A stretch of DNA of 64,000 nucleotides from positions 1 to 64,000 of the forward strand of contig NZ_JACBGH010000009.1 of NCBI RefSeq assembly GCF_013391695.1. The letters are read 5' to 3'. The DNA comes from Thiomicrorhabdus cannonii. GTDB taxonomy: Bacteria; Pseudomonadota; Gammaproteobacteria; Thiomicrospirales; Thiomicrospiraceae. The position numbers were made by a program, and so were the translations under genes. This document shows, in pieces, positions 39,808-47,817 of the stretch (positions within the stretch are counted from its first letter, which is position 1; each line of letters starts with the position of its first letter). The notes beneath the pieces were generated by a model. That model was given only the letters and a program-made list of their open reading frames with translations, did no database searches and was not told the origin of the DNA.

Positions 39808-40265
39808 TACAGCGTCAAACTCGCTAAAGATTCGGAAATTTGATTCGACGCAGCCGAATCCAACATATCAGGCCGCTGCGCATCCCACGCCTCTTGCGAC
39901 CACAATTCAAATTTATTGCCCTGACCGAGCAGAATGGCGTTTTTGTCCAGCTTGGCGTGATCCCGCAGCAAACTCGGCAACAACACACGGCCTTGCGAGT
40001 CCATCTCCATCTCGCTGGCGTGACCCAGCAACAGGCGCTGATACAAACGCGCTTGCGGGTCGACGTTCGGCAAAGACATCAAATTGCGTTCGATCACTTC
40101 CCATTCATCGAGGGTGTAGATCAGCAAACACGGGCTGTGCAAATCAATGGTGGCGACCAACTGGTTGTCACTCGCATCGGCAATCGACTCACGATAACGC
40201 TTAGGGATCGCCAAACGCCCCTTAACGTCCAAGTTAATCGAATTGATTCCACGAAAGAACAACAT
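39807..40265 (-). CDS. mraZ: Transcriptional regulator MraZ
   Basis: MraZ is an AbrB-like, ring-forming DNA-binding protein that represses its own dcw operon. The 152-residue protein has two MraZ repeats, the first with [21 protein letters not shown] and the second with [18 protein letters not shown] (the DxKGR/DxQGR signatures). It is the first gene of the cluster. Its promoter and a matching set of GTGG repeats lie directly upstream. Confidence 0.97.
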   Translation of the reverse strand: MLFFRGINSINLDVKGRLAIPKRYRESIADASDNQLVATIDLHSPCLLIYTLDEWEVIERNLMSLPNVDPQARLYQRLLLGHASEMEMDSQGRVLLPSLLRDHAKLDKNAILLGQGNKFELWSQEAWDAQRPDMLDSAASNQISESLASLTL

Positions 40266-40267
40266 TT

Positions 40268-40328
40268 AAAAATCCACTTTTCGCCACCTTTCCCCACTTG
40301 TCGCCACTATATTGCTCTTAATACCCAC
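40268..40328 (-). promoter_or_regulatory. MraZ-box operator: tandem 10-bp GTGG repeats
   Basis: On the minus strand four 10-mers follow exactly head to tail: GTGGCGACAA, GTGGGGAAAG, GTGGCGAAAA, GTGGATTTTT (40268-40307). A fifth box, GTGGGTATTA (40319-40328), lies in the promoter spacer. MraZ is known to bind TGGGN-type repeats with 10-bp phase upstream of its own gene. Confidence 0.85.
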
Positions 40329-40334
40329 TGTCAA
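40306..40334 (-). promoter_or_regulatory. mraZ / dcw operon promoter
   Basis: Minus strand: TTGACA (plus 40329-40334), 17-bp spacer, TATAGT (40306-40311). This is a near-consensus sigma-70 promoter; start about 40299, leaving a leader of about 35 nt. The -10 overlaps the first MraZ box. Confidence 0.85.
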
Positions 40335-40791
40335 CCCCGCAACCTGGCGTTTAAGACAAAAATTTCATTACAGGACAACAACTTAGAAACCTCAATTACC
40401 CCGCAACAAACACATTAGAAACACCTAATAAAACTTTTATTTCATAGGGTTATGTCAATAACAAAAAGCTGTTTTTTAACTAAGCATCACAATATACTGA
40501 ATACGCAATGAAGCGCAATCACACACCTGTTAGCGGGGACTTGTCTACAACATATAGTGTCAATATAAACCACACACACAACATAAGGATTTGGTAACGA
40601 CAAAATAACGGCCAAATTCAGGCAGAAAAAATCCGGTGGAGTTTTTTCCCTAAAAATTTCGATTTTTTTATTTAATAAGACGAAACTCTGTTTTCGCCAC
40701 ACACAAAATGCGACAAGCCGGATGGACATACACAGGTTCAAAGAAGGAAGAAAACGCGCGCTTTAAAACGCGAAAAGAAGGGAGATAAAAA
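40335..40791. other. Intergenic region between mraZ and rnpB, no gene seen
   Basis: This AT-rich stretch holds no credible coding frame; an 84-codon minus-strand frame at 40487-40741 is Cys-rich and lacks a ribosome-binding site. A weak hairpin (CGCG, TTTTAAA, GCGCG, then TTTTC on the minus strand) near 40753-40773 and a T-run at 40785-40790 could end rnpB transcription. Confidence 0.5.
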
Positions 40792-41188
40792 GAGGCAAAA
40801 GCGAATCTATAAGCCGGGTTCTGTACTCCGAAGAGCGACAATCATTCATCTAGGGAAAGCATCACTGCTTTCCTCGAGCAACCTACCCGAAAACCCGCGC
40901 GAGCCACGCGGCGCGCCGGCAAGCCGACGACCCGTTTTCCTATTTGGTCTTGCACCGGATGGGGTTTTCACTGCCACTTCTGTTGCCAGAAGCGCGGTGC
41001 GCTCTTACCGCACCATTTCAACCTTACCTGATCCCCGAAGGGCCATCGGCGGTATATTTTCTGCTGCACTTTCCGTCGGCTCTCACCGCCCAGCCGTTAA
41101 CTGGCATCCCGCTCTATGGTGCCCGGACTTTCCTCGAGAAACCAAGCCGAAACCCGATTCCGCGCGACTGTCCAATCCACTTTTGCGG
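40792..41188 (-). ncRNA. rnpB: RNase P RNA, bacterial type A
   Basis: RNase P RNA is the catalytic subunit that cuts tRNA 5' leaders. On the minus strand the hallmark elements appear in order: GGACAGTCGC near the 5' end, GAGGAAAGTCCGGGC (conserved region I), the AGTGAAAAC...CAAGACCAAATAGG region, and ACAGAACCCGGCTTAT near the 3' end. The ends pair as GCAAAAGTGGATT with AGATTCGCTTTTGC, forming P1 and fixing a length near 395 nt. A TATGCT hexamer just upstream of the 5' end (41194-41199) could be the -10. Position upstream of mraZ is as in Pseudomonas. Confidence 0.96.
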
Positions 41189-41271
41189 GGCGAAGCATAC
41201 TGCAAATCGCCACAAAATACCACCTAAACATGCCGCGCTAAAGTTTTCTCTAAATCCGCCGATACCTTTTG

Positions 41272-41283
41272 AACAGGCCGGGT
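41272..41283 (+). repeat. Dispersed motif copy 11
   Basis: Perfect core, flanked by CTTTTG, in the rnpB-yjfB gap. Confidence 0.85.
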
Positions 41284-41317
41284 TTCTCATCCTGGGCATT
41301 TTTAAAAGGAATCTTCC

Positions 41318-41518
41318 ATGGAAATTTCAGCAAACGGCGCCGTTTCGGCCGCATTGGCACAGCAGCAAGTCTACTCGCAGGGCGAAGTGCAGGTCAGCAT
41401 GCTCAAAAAGGCGATCGACACCCAATCACAGGGCGCTTTGCAGTTAATCGCCTCTTTGCCGACACCGCCGCCGGCGCCTGTCGGAGCGCTCGGTCAGAAC
41501 ATCAATATCAAAGTATAA
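41318..41518 (+). CDS. YjfB-family putative motility protein
   Basis: This 66-residue protein resembles YjfB. It starts with MEISANGAVSAALAQQQ, followed by QVSMLKKAIDTQSQGALQL, the typical small-helix core, then a Pro-rich tail ending in NINIKV. Members are often near flagellar genes, and their role is unproven; no flagellar genes are seen here. A good AAAGGA ribosome-binding site precedes the ATG. It stands between rnpB and dacB. Confidence 0.75.
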   Translation: MEISANGAVSAALAQQQVYSQGEVQVSMLKKAIDTQSQGALQLIASLPTPPPAPVGALGQNINIKV

Positions 41519-41523
41519 ACAAC

Positions 41524-42846
41524 CTAGGGCGCGGCCTGCATGACCGGACCGCGCGGTTTTTCGGCACGCAACTCGCGTGCCAGCACCTTGGCGACCTCAT
41601 TGCGATAGAGGTAATAGGGCACCTGCTCGTTAATCATCAACACAAACGGCAACCAGTCCTGCTGCTGTTGGATATAACCGGCCAGTGCGCTGACGCCGAT
41701 CAGTGAGCCGGACTTGGCAAACACTCCCTGCTCAACTTCCGGCAACAACGCCTTCCAGGGGCGAAACGCCTCCAGCAACGCCACCAATTGCTGCGGACTC
41801 AAACGGTTATTGCGCGACAACCCCGCCCCCTCTTCGATATAGGCTCCCTGCCAGTCAAAGTGAGCGGCCAGCTGTTCGGCAAACAGGCGTCTGACCTTGT
41901 CGGCACTGGCCGGCGCGCCGTAGAGTTCAGCGCTCAATTTCAACGCCAGCTGATTGGCAATAAAGTTGGTGGAATACTTCATCATCGGCTTGACCACCTC
42001 CGCCAACGTCATCGCATTCCAATGGCGGTAGAACGGTTGGGCATCATTCGCCACTTTTGCCCAGCGCACCTCGTCACCCATGACTGTCCCCTGCTGCCGC
42101 AGAAACGCCGCCAGCAGCTCAGCAAAATAGCGCTGCCCGACCTGGGCATCCGTACCGTTATTGATGCGCTGCTTGCCCGGCTTTAAATCCCGCCCCAAGG
42201 CTTGCGCCAACGGCGTCAGCGGCGTTTGCGGTTCGGCCGACACCACTTTGCCGCCGATTTTGGCGAGATAGAGCGTATTGAAATTCGCCGCCAGCGCCGA
42301 GGGCACCGCATCATACGGATTATCGCTGCTGCCGCTGCCGGGCAGCGTCAGATCGCTATCGAAATAACTCACATCCAAGACAATGCCATCCAACCGCCCC
42401 ACCCCGGCCTGTTGAAAACGCGTCTGCAAATTGGCGGCCACGCGCTGCAACTCTTCGGACGTCAAAAACGGATCGCCGTAGCCTTTCACCCGTAAATAGC
42501 GCTTATCCTGATGGGTCTGCAAAAAGAAATCGGTTTTAAAGCGGTGCTCCGCGCCCCAGTGCGACAAGGCGATAAACGCCGTCACCAATTTGGTGGTTGA
42601 GGCCGGCACAAAGGCTTCACCGGCCGCTTTGCTGACCAGCGGCGTCTTGTGACTGTCCAGCACCAGCAAACCGGCCTGCTGCATCTGCGATAATTCCGGC
42701 AACGCCTGCCAAACGGCAGCCTCCGACGCCGCCTGTGCCGGCGCAACCGGGAGAGTCGTCACAACGCCAAGCAACGCGCCAACCAATAGCCCCTGTCTGC
42801 AAACACGCCTGAATTGCACAAACCGCTTAGTCATTGCCAACGTCAT
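41524..42846 (-). CDS. dacB: D-alanyl-D-alanine carboxypeptidase/endopeptidase DacB (PBP4, S13 family)
   Basis: DacB is a periplasmic class C penicillin-binding protein that trims or cuts peptidoglycan cross-links. The 440-residue protein has a signal peptide ending APAQA, SxxK as ASTTK, SxN as YSTNF, and KSG (FAKSGSLIG) in place of KTG. A second ATG four codons in (42834) may be the true start. A near copy of the dispersed motif encodes FQQAG. Confidence 0.93.
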   Translation of the reverse strand: MTLAMTKRFVQFRRVCRQGLLVGALLGVVTTLPVAPAQAASEAAVWQALPELSQMQQAGLLVLDSHKTPLVSKAAGEAFVPASTTKLVTAFIALSHWGAEHRFKTDFFLQTHQDKRYLRVKGYGDPFLTSEELQRVAANLQTRFQQAGVGRLDGIVLDVSYFDSDLTLPGSGSSDNPYDAVPSALAANFNTLYLAKIGGKVVSAEPQTPLTPLAQALGRDLKPGKQRINNGTDAQVGQRYFAELLAAFLRQQGTVMGDEVRWAKVANDAQPFYRHWNAMTLAEVVKPMMKYSTNFIANQLALKLSAELYGAPASADKVRRLFAEQLAAHFDWQGAYIEEGAGLSRNNRLSPQQLVALLEAFRPWKALLPEVEQGVFAKSGSLIGVSALAGYIQQQQDWLPFVLMINEQVPYYLYRNEVAKVLARELRAEKPRGPVMQAAP

Positions 42847-42883
42847 CCACCCAAAACCGCTTTAAATTCGCCTGAAAAAACCC

Positions 42884-42895
42884 AACAGGCCGGGT
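42884..42895 (+). repeat. Dispersed motif copy 12
   Basis: Perfect core with AAAAAACCC flank in the dacB-rsmJ divergent gap. Confidence 0.88.
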
Positions 42896-42978
42896 CGTCG
42901 GCCTTTTTCAAACCCGACGCAAACCAAACCGTTATAATAGCGCCAACTTATCCACCTGTCTGTAAGCGTTCCGGTTTT

Positions 42979-43836
42979 ATGATCAGCGTCTGCCAACAAC
43001 TTTACCCGCACAAAGCCCTGGCACTGGGCCAACAACTCGGCTTGCCGCTGCTGGATGCATTGCCCACCGCAAAACAGTGGCAGGCAGCCGAATGGCAGGA
43101 ACAGTGGGTACTGGCCTGGTTCCACGAAAAAAACCAGGATGAAAACGATCCCGCCCAACTCGGACTGTTCAGCGCCCACAGCGGGCCGGTGTTTGTTGAT
43201 TTTATCGGCGGCAAAAAACAGCATCGCCGCCAGTTCGGCGGCGGCAAAGGCCAGCCGCTGGCACGCGCCGTCGGCTTCGGCAGCCTGTTTCAGGGCGATG
43301 ACACGCCACGGGTGATCGACACCACCGCCGGCATGGGCAATGACGCCTTTGTATTTGCCAGCCTGGGTTGCGAGGTGCTGATGATCGAACGCTCGCCAAT
43401 TGTCGCCGCGCTGCTGCAAGACGCTTTGAATCGTGCGCACCACGCTGTGCAGCACGCCGATTGCGACCCCGAACTGGCCGCCACAATCCAGCGTCTGCAC
43501 TTAGTCAATGCCGATGCCGCCGACTATCTTTTGCAACAGCAACCGCCAGCCGACGTCATCTATCTCGACCCGATGTATCCGGAAAAGAAAAAAAGCGCTT
43601 CAGTCAAAAAAGAGATGAAGGCGTTGCAGCAATTGCTCGGCCCCGACATGGACAGCAGCCGCCTGCTCGCCGCCGCCCTGCAAACCGCATCACAGCGCGT
43701 CGTCGTCAAGCGCCCCGCCAAGGCACCGACCCTCGAGCATCCGCAGGCCATCCAACCCAATGCGCAGGTCGAAAGCCCCAACACCCGTTACGACCTCTAT
43801 TCCATCAAGGCCCTCAAAGCCGCCGGGAAGCTTTAA
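42979..43836 (+). CDS. rsmJ: 16S rRNA (guanine1516-N2)-methyltransferase RsmJ
   Basis: RsmJ (YhiQ) methylates G1516 of 16S rRNA. The 285-residue protein has the SAM-binding DTTAGMGNDAFVFASLG, the catalytic YLDPMYPEKKKSASVKKEMK and GGGKGQPLARAVG. The open frame extends 55 codons further up, but homologues begin near MISVCQQL, so I chose the ATG at 42979. The upstream extension spans the dispersed motif copy. Confidence 0.94.
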   Translation: MISVCQQLYPHKALALGQQLGLPLLDALPTAKQWQAAEWQEQWVLAWFHEKNQDENDPAQLGLFSAHSGPVFVDFIGGKKQHRRQFGGGKGQPLARAVGFGSLFQGDDTPRVIDTTAGMGNDAFVFASLGCEVLMIERSPIVAALLQDALNRAHHAVQHADCDPELAATIQRLHLVNADAADYLLQQQPPADVIYLDPMYPEKKKSASVKKEMKALQQLLGPDMDSSRLLAAALQTASQRVVVKRPAKAPTLEHPQAIQPNAQVESPNTRYDLYSIKALKAAGKL

Positions 43837-43982
43837 ATAACATCCCACTAAAAAGCATTAAATCCCCTTATCAACACCTTCTATTACTAAAAATATGCTT
43901 ATAAAATAAGTCTTACTCATTATTCATAAAGATTAATTTCAGAATAATGAATAACAAATATATTTTTTATCAAAGGGCTTTT

Positions 43983-45359
43983 ATGTTTTTCAAGTACTCA
44001 TATTTAGTTTTCATTACCTTTTTGTTAACAGCCTGTGGTGGCGGAGGGGGCGGTTCCGACTCGGGTGCGGTGGATAACTCAAGTGGCGATTATGATTATG
44101 TTTATATTCCTCCAATTCCACAAGTTGACTATTCCAATTTCAAGAGCTCAACCAATTCAGCGGAACTTATTCAATCGGTCGATACCTCAAGCGTAGCGGT
44201 TGGTATCTATGACTCTGGTTTTTTGGCCGATCATCAAGAGTTCGACGCGGGGCGTTTGAATCGTCAGAATTACGATGAATACGCTTTGCATGACGCGATT
44301 GTGGCGGGCGAATATCCTAGCTATGGCGATGGTGATCCTTGGGAGTGGGCTGAACATGGCACCCGCGTAGCCTCTATCGCGGCCGGCGGCGGCATGGGTA
44401 TGGCGCCACAAGCTGGGTTGCAAACCTCTATGCATAATTACTTGTGGGATTCTTTCAATACAACCAACTACACGAACTCGTTTACAACGGATGAATATGG
44501 TTTTATCGAGGGTGAGAGCCGCTGTTTCAAGCAGGTTAATTACTACCCTTGGTGTATTGACGACTCGACATATCACGCTCTTAAAATGAAAGAAGCGTCC
44601 ACACAGCCTCTTGTTGCCGTTAATTACAGCTTCTCCACGCCGTTTGGCGTCTATCAAACAGGTATTGATGTATCGTTTGATTTAGCTAAATGGGAAGACG
44701 GTAGTTGGGTAGATGAGTTTTACAACAAGGCAAGACCTCAAGATTCTTGGGGAACCTATGATGTAAACACTGAATACAATGCGTTGTTGGAAGCTATGAA
44801 CAACGGTGAAACCGTGTTTGTTGTGGCCGCGGGTAACTATGCTGAAAGCTTGACCCAGGATTCGGTTTTGCCTTGGCAAGATAAGATGGCGACCTCGGAT
44901 TATGAATATAAGGCCACAGTGGTTCATCACCTGTTTGACCCGACAAGCGATGACAATCACGATGGCATCATTGAAGCCGAAGAGCGGGGTATTACGGATG
45001 GGATTTTGTATGTAGGGTCTTTAAATAGTTCGGGCCGTCTTGCGTGGTACTCAAACTATCCGGGGTCTTCCCCAGAGGCACAGGCTCGTTTCATTGTGGC
45101 TCCGGGGGATTTTAATTCTGCGGATTCATACGGCTTGGATAGCTACTCTTATGACAACGGTACTTCATTTGCCGCGCCTGTAGTCACAGGGGCGATTGCG
45201 TTGCTAAAAGCGAAGCATCCTGATATCGAAACCCATGAAATCGTGAAGGCTATGTTGAATACGGCCAGCAAGGATATTTCTGATTACTCGCCTGAAAAGT
45301 ATGGGCAGGGTTTACTTGATGTGGCTGCAGCAGATGCACATTTGAGTTTAACCAATTAA
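43983..45359 (+). CDS. Subtilisin-like (S8) serine peptidase, predicted lipoprotein
   Basis: This is a 458-residue lipoprotein with lipobox LLTAC (Cys 18) followed by a run of glycines and a Ser/Asp-rich linker. The S8 triad is visible: Asp 77 (VGIYDSG), His 125 (EHGTRVASIA), Ser 395 (NGTSFAAPV), with oxyanion Asn 285 (AAGN). An EF-hand-like calcium loop (323-334: D-x-N-x-D-G-x-I-x-x-x-E) sits between the Asn and Ser motifs. AAAGGG precedes the chosen ATG; an upstream ATG at 43947 lacks a site. The gene is clearly more AT-rich than its flanks, with codons ending in A or T, which suggests recent acquisition. Substrate unknown. It probably acts at the cell surface or in the periplasm. Confidence 0.88.
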   Translation: MFFKYSYLVFITFLLTACGGGGGGSDSGAVDNSSGDYDYVYIPPIPQVDYSNFKSSTNSAELIQSVDTSSVAVGIYDSGFLADHQEFDAGRLNRQNYDEYALHDAIVAGEYPSYGDGDPWEWAEHGTRVASIAAGGGMGMAPQAGLQTSMHNYLWDSFNTTNYTNSFTTDEYGFIEGESRCFKQVNYYPWCIDDSTYHALKMKEASTQPLVAVNYSFSTPFGVYQTGIDVSFDLAKWEDGSWVDEFYNKARPQDSWGTYDVNTEYNALLEAMNNGETVFVVAAGNYAESLTQDSVLPWQDKMATSDYEYKATVVHHLFDPTSDDNHDGIIEAEERGITDGILYVGSLNSSGRLAWYSNYPGSSPEAQARFIVAPGDFNSADSYGLDSYSYDNGTSFAAPVVTGAIALLKAKHPDIETHEIVKAMLNTASKDISDYSPEKYGQGLLDVAAADAHLSLTN

Positions 45360-45396
45360 ATCTTTGTCGTGATGTGCTAAGTTTTAATCGCAACGA

Positions 45397-47244
45397 TTAA
45401 TCAAAATCCGCTTTTCGCAACAGATTCAAAAACTCAAAACCAAAGCGTGCCAGCTTGCTCTGCCCTACGCCGTTGATCGCCAGCAATTCGCCGTCGGTTT
45501 GCGGTTTGTGTTGCGCCATCTCGCGCAACACCGCATCGTTGAATACCTGATAGGCCGGAATATCCTCGCTTTGGGCAATCTCGCGGCGTAGCGCACGCAG
45601 CTGCTCAAACAGCGCCAGCTCCTCCGGTGCCAGATCGGCGCGCGCACCACCCGGCCTGCCCACTTTTGGCGCCGCCTTTTTCGGCAACGCCAACTGTAAG
45701 TCCACCTCGCCTCTTAAAACCGCTTTGGCCGACGGCGTGAGACGCAGCACCGAATAGTGCTGGATATCCTGATACAGATACCCCAGATGCACCAGCTGGC
45801 GGATAATGCTCAGCCATGCCTCGCCGCTGAACTCCTTGCCGATGCCGTAGGTGCTCAACTGATCATGCTTGAGATCGCGGATGCGCTCGGTGTTCTGGCC
45901 GCGCAGCACCTCCACCACATGACGCGCGCCGAATCCCTGATTCAAACGGTAAACGCACGACAACACCTTCTGCGCCGCCACCTTGCCGTCAAACAGCTGC
46001 GGCGGATTCAGGCAGACATCGCAATTGCCGCAAGGCTTCTGGCTCGGTTCGGCAAAATAGTTCAGCAATACATTGCGCCGGCAGGTCTGCGATTCGGCAA
46101 AGGCCACCATGCTGGAGAGTTTGAACTGCTCGATGCGGCGCTGCTCCTCATTGCCGATCTGCTCGACAAAATACTGCGCGGTGGCCACATCCTGCATCGA
46201 AAACAGCAGCAACGCCTCGCTTTCCAGCCCATCGCGCCCGGCGCGGCCGGTTTCCTGATAATAGCCTTCGATGTTTTTGGGCAGATCGTAATGCACCACA
46301 AAACGCACATTGGGCTTGTCGATGCCCATGCCGAACGCCACCGTGGCCACTACTATATCGATCTCATCGCGCAGAAAACGCTGATGCACCGCATCGCGAA
46401 TCTGTGCGGGCAAGCCGGCATGGTAGGCGGCGGCGCGGTAGCCTTCGGCCTTCAACGCCTCGGCCACCTCCTCGACGCGTTTGCGGCTCAAGGCGTAGAC
46501 CACCCCGCATTCCGCCGTCTGTCCGAGTCCGCGCGCCTCCAGAAACTGCAGCAGCTGCTTCATCGGCTGGCGTTTTTCCAGCACCGTATAGCGGATATTG
46601 GGGCGGTCGAAACTGCTGATATGCACCCGCGCCTGTTGCAAGCCCAGACGCTGCAGAATATCCTCGCGCGTCACCCGGTCGGCGGTCGCCGTCAGTGCAA
46701 TAAACGGCACCTGCGGAAAATGCTGGCGCAACTGGCCAATCTGACTGTATTCCGGACGGAAATCATGACCCCACTGCGAAATACAGTGCGCCTCGTCAAT
46801 CGCAAACAGGGCAATCGGCAGGCTTTGCAAACGTTGCATAAAGTTGGCGTTCAGCAACCGTTCGGGCGACACATACAGCAGATCCAACTCGCCGCGGTGC
46901 AGTTTGGCCAACACCTCAACCGACTGCTCGCGATCCATCGCCGAATTATAATAAGCGGCCGACACGCCGTTGGCCTGCAACGCCGAGACCTGATCCTGCA
47001 TCAGCGCAATCAGCGGCGACACCACAATCGCCGTGCCCGCACGCATCAACGCCGGAATCTGATAACACAACGACTTGCCGCCGCCGGTCGGCATCAGCAC
47101 AAAACAGTCGCGTCCGGCCGCCACATCCTCGATAATCGCCGCCTGCAACGGCCTAAACGCATCGTAACCGTACACGCGCTGCAATACGCCCAAAGCGGCT
47201 TGGCGCAAATCTGACGCATTTAAATTCTCAACAGGCCGGGTCAT
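45397..47244 (-). CDS. recQ: ATP-dependent DNA helicase RecQ
   Basis: RecQ is a 3'-5' helicase in recombinational repair. The protein (about 615 residues) has Walker A MPTGGGKSLCYQ, the box AIDEAHCISQWGHDFRPEY, the RecQ zinc cluster (CRRNVLL, CGNCDVC) and a C-terminal HRDC domain. The start giving MTRPVENLN fits homologues; an ATG seven codons upstream (47265) is possible. The first codons lie on a dispersed motif copy. It is divergent from the Spy-like gene. Confidence 0.95.
   Translation of the reverse strand: MTRPVENLNASDLRQAALGVLQRVYGYDAFRPLQAAIIEDVAAGRDCFVLMPTGGGKSLCYQIPALMRAGTAIVVSPLIALMQDQVSALQANGVSAAYYNSAMDREQSVEVLAKLHRGELDLLYVSPERLLNANFMQRLQSLPIALFAIDEAHCISQWGHDFRPEYSQIGQLRQHFPQVPFIALTATADRVTREDILQRLGLQQARVHISSFDRPNIRYTVLEKRQPMKQLLQFLEARGLGQTAECGVVYALSRKRVEEVAEALKAEGYRAAAYHAGLPAQIRDAVHQRFLRDEIDIVVATVAFGMGIDKPNVRFVVHYDLPKNIEGYYQETGRAGRDGLESEALLLFSMQDVATAQYFVEQIGNEEQRRIEQFKLSSMVAFAESQTCRRNVLLNYFAEPSQKPCGNCDVCLNPPQLFDGKVAAQKVLSCVYRLNQGFGARHVVEVLRGQNTERIRDLKHDQLSTYGIGKEFSGEAWLSIIRQLVHLGYLYQDIQHYSVLRLTPSAKAVLRGEVDLQLALPKKAAPKVGRPGGARADLAPEELALFEQLRALRREIAQSEDIPAYQVFNDAVLREMAQHKPQTDGELLAINGVGQSKLARFGFEFLNLLRKADFD
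47225..47241 (+). repeat. Dispersed motif copy 13 (recQ 5' end)
   Basis: Perfect core with TTCTC flank; in recQ frame it reads TRPVEN, directly after the start Met. Confidence 0.9.
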
Positions 47245-47383
47245 CACAGGTCTTGGGCATTCCATAAAAAGGCTGGCAAAAATAGACCAATTAACGGCAA
47301 ATTACAAGGTGGATTTGCAATAACCGGGTTTCGTGCTATGTTATCCACCTGTTTGCAAACAAGCGGTAAAAGGAATCCAAACC

Positions 47384-47800
47384 ATGTTAAAAAAATGGCT
47401 TTTCATCGGCATCATGGCACTCACCCCGGCGGTTCAAGCGGACGATTTCAAACCCTCTTCGCCCATTACGGCGCTCATGCCGATTGTGATGGACAACCTC
47501 GACCGCCTTCATCTGACGCCCGCCCAGCTCGATAAGGTTCGCGCCATCTCGCGCGACAATTTCGCCAAGGTCGAATACATCAACGCGCAATACCACGAGA
47601 TTAAAAGCGAACTGAAAGAGATCACACTGGATGTGGACGGCGACAAAAGCCGCGCATTACAGCTGGTGAACGAACTCGGCGAGCTCGACAAACAGCGCAT
47701 GACATTAACGGTGGAATGCGCGTTCGGCCTGAAAAGTCTGCTGACGGCCGAACAATACGACGAAGTGATCGCCACCCTCAAATTCAATCAGGGAAATTAG
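47384..47800 (+). CDS. Small periplasmic Spy/CpxP-like protein
   Basis: The 138-residue product begins with a signal peptide (MLKKWLFIGIMALTPAVQA). The mature part is helical with two LTxxQ-type stretches (HLTPAQLDKV and LLTAEQYDEV), as in CpxP/Spy stress proteins, which act as periplasmic chaperones or metal-responsive regulators. AAAGGA lies before the chosen ATG; 17 extra upstream codons are rejected. Similarity is weak, so function is a family-level guess. Confidence 0.6.
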   Translation: MLKKWLFIGIMALTPAVQADDFKPSSPITALMPIVMDNLDRLHLTPAQLDKVRAISRDNFAKVEYINAQYHEIKSELKEITLDVDGDKSRALQLVNELGELDKQRMTLTVECAFGLKSLLTAEQYDEVIATLKFNQGN

Positions 47801-47817
47801 GCTATCCGGTAACGCAT

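Noticed and set aside
40487-40741. 84-codon frame between mraZ and rnpB
   Set aside because: Cys/Val-rich peptide, no ribosome-binding site, AT-rich noncoding surroundings.
42814-42978. 55-codon upstream extension of rsmJ
   Set aside because: Homologues start at MISVCQQL; the extension overlaps the divergent dacB start and a dispersed motif copy.
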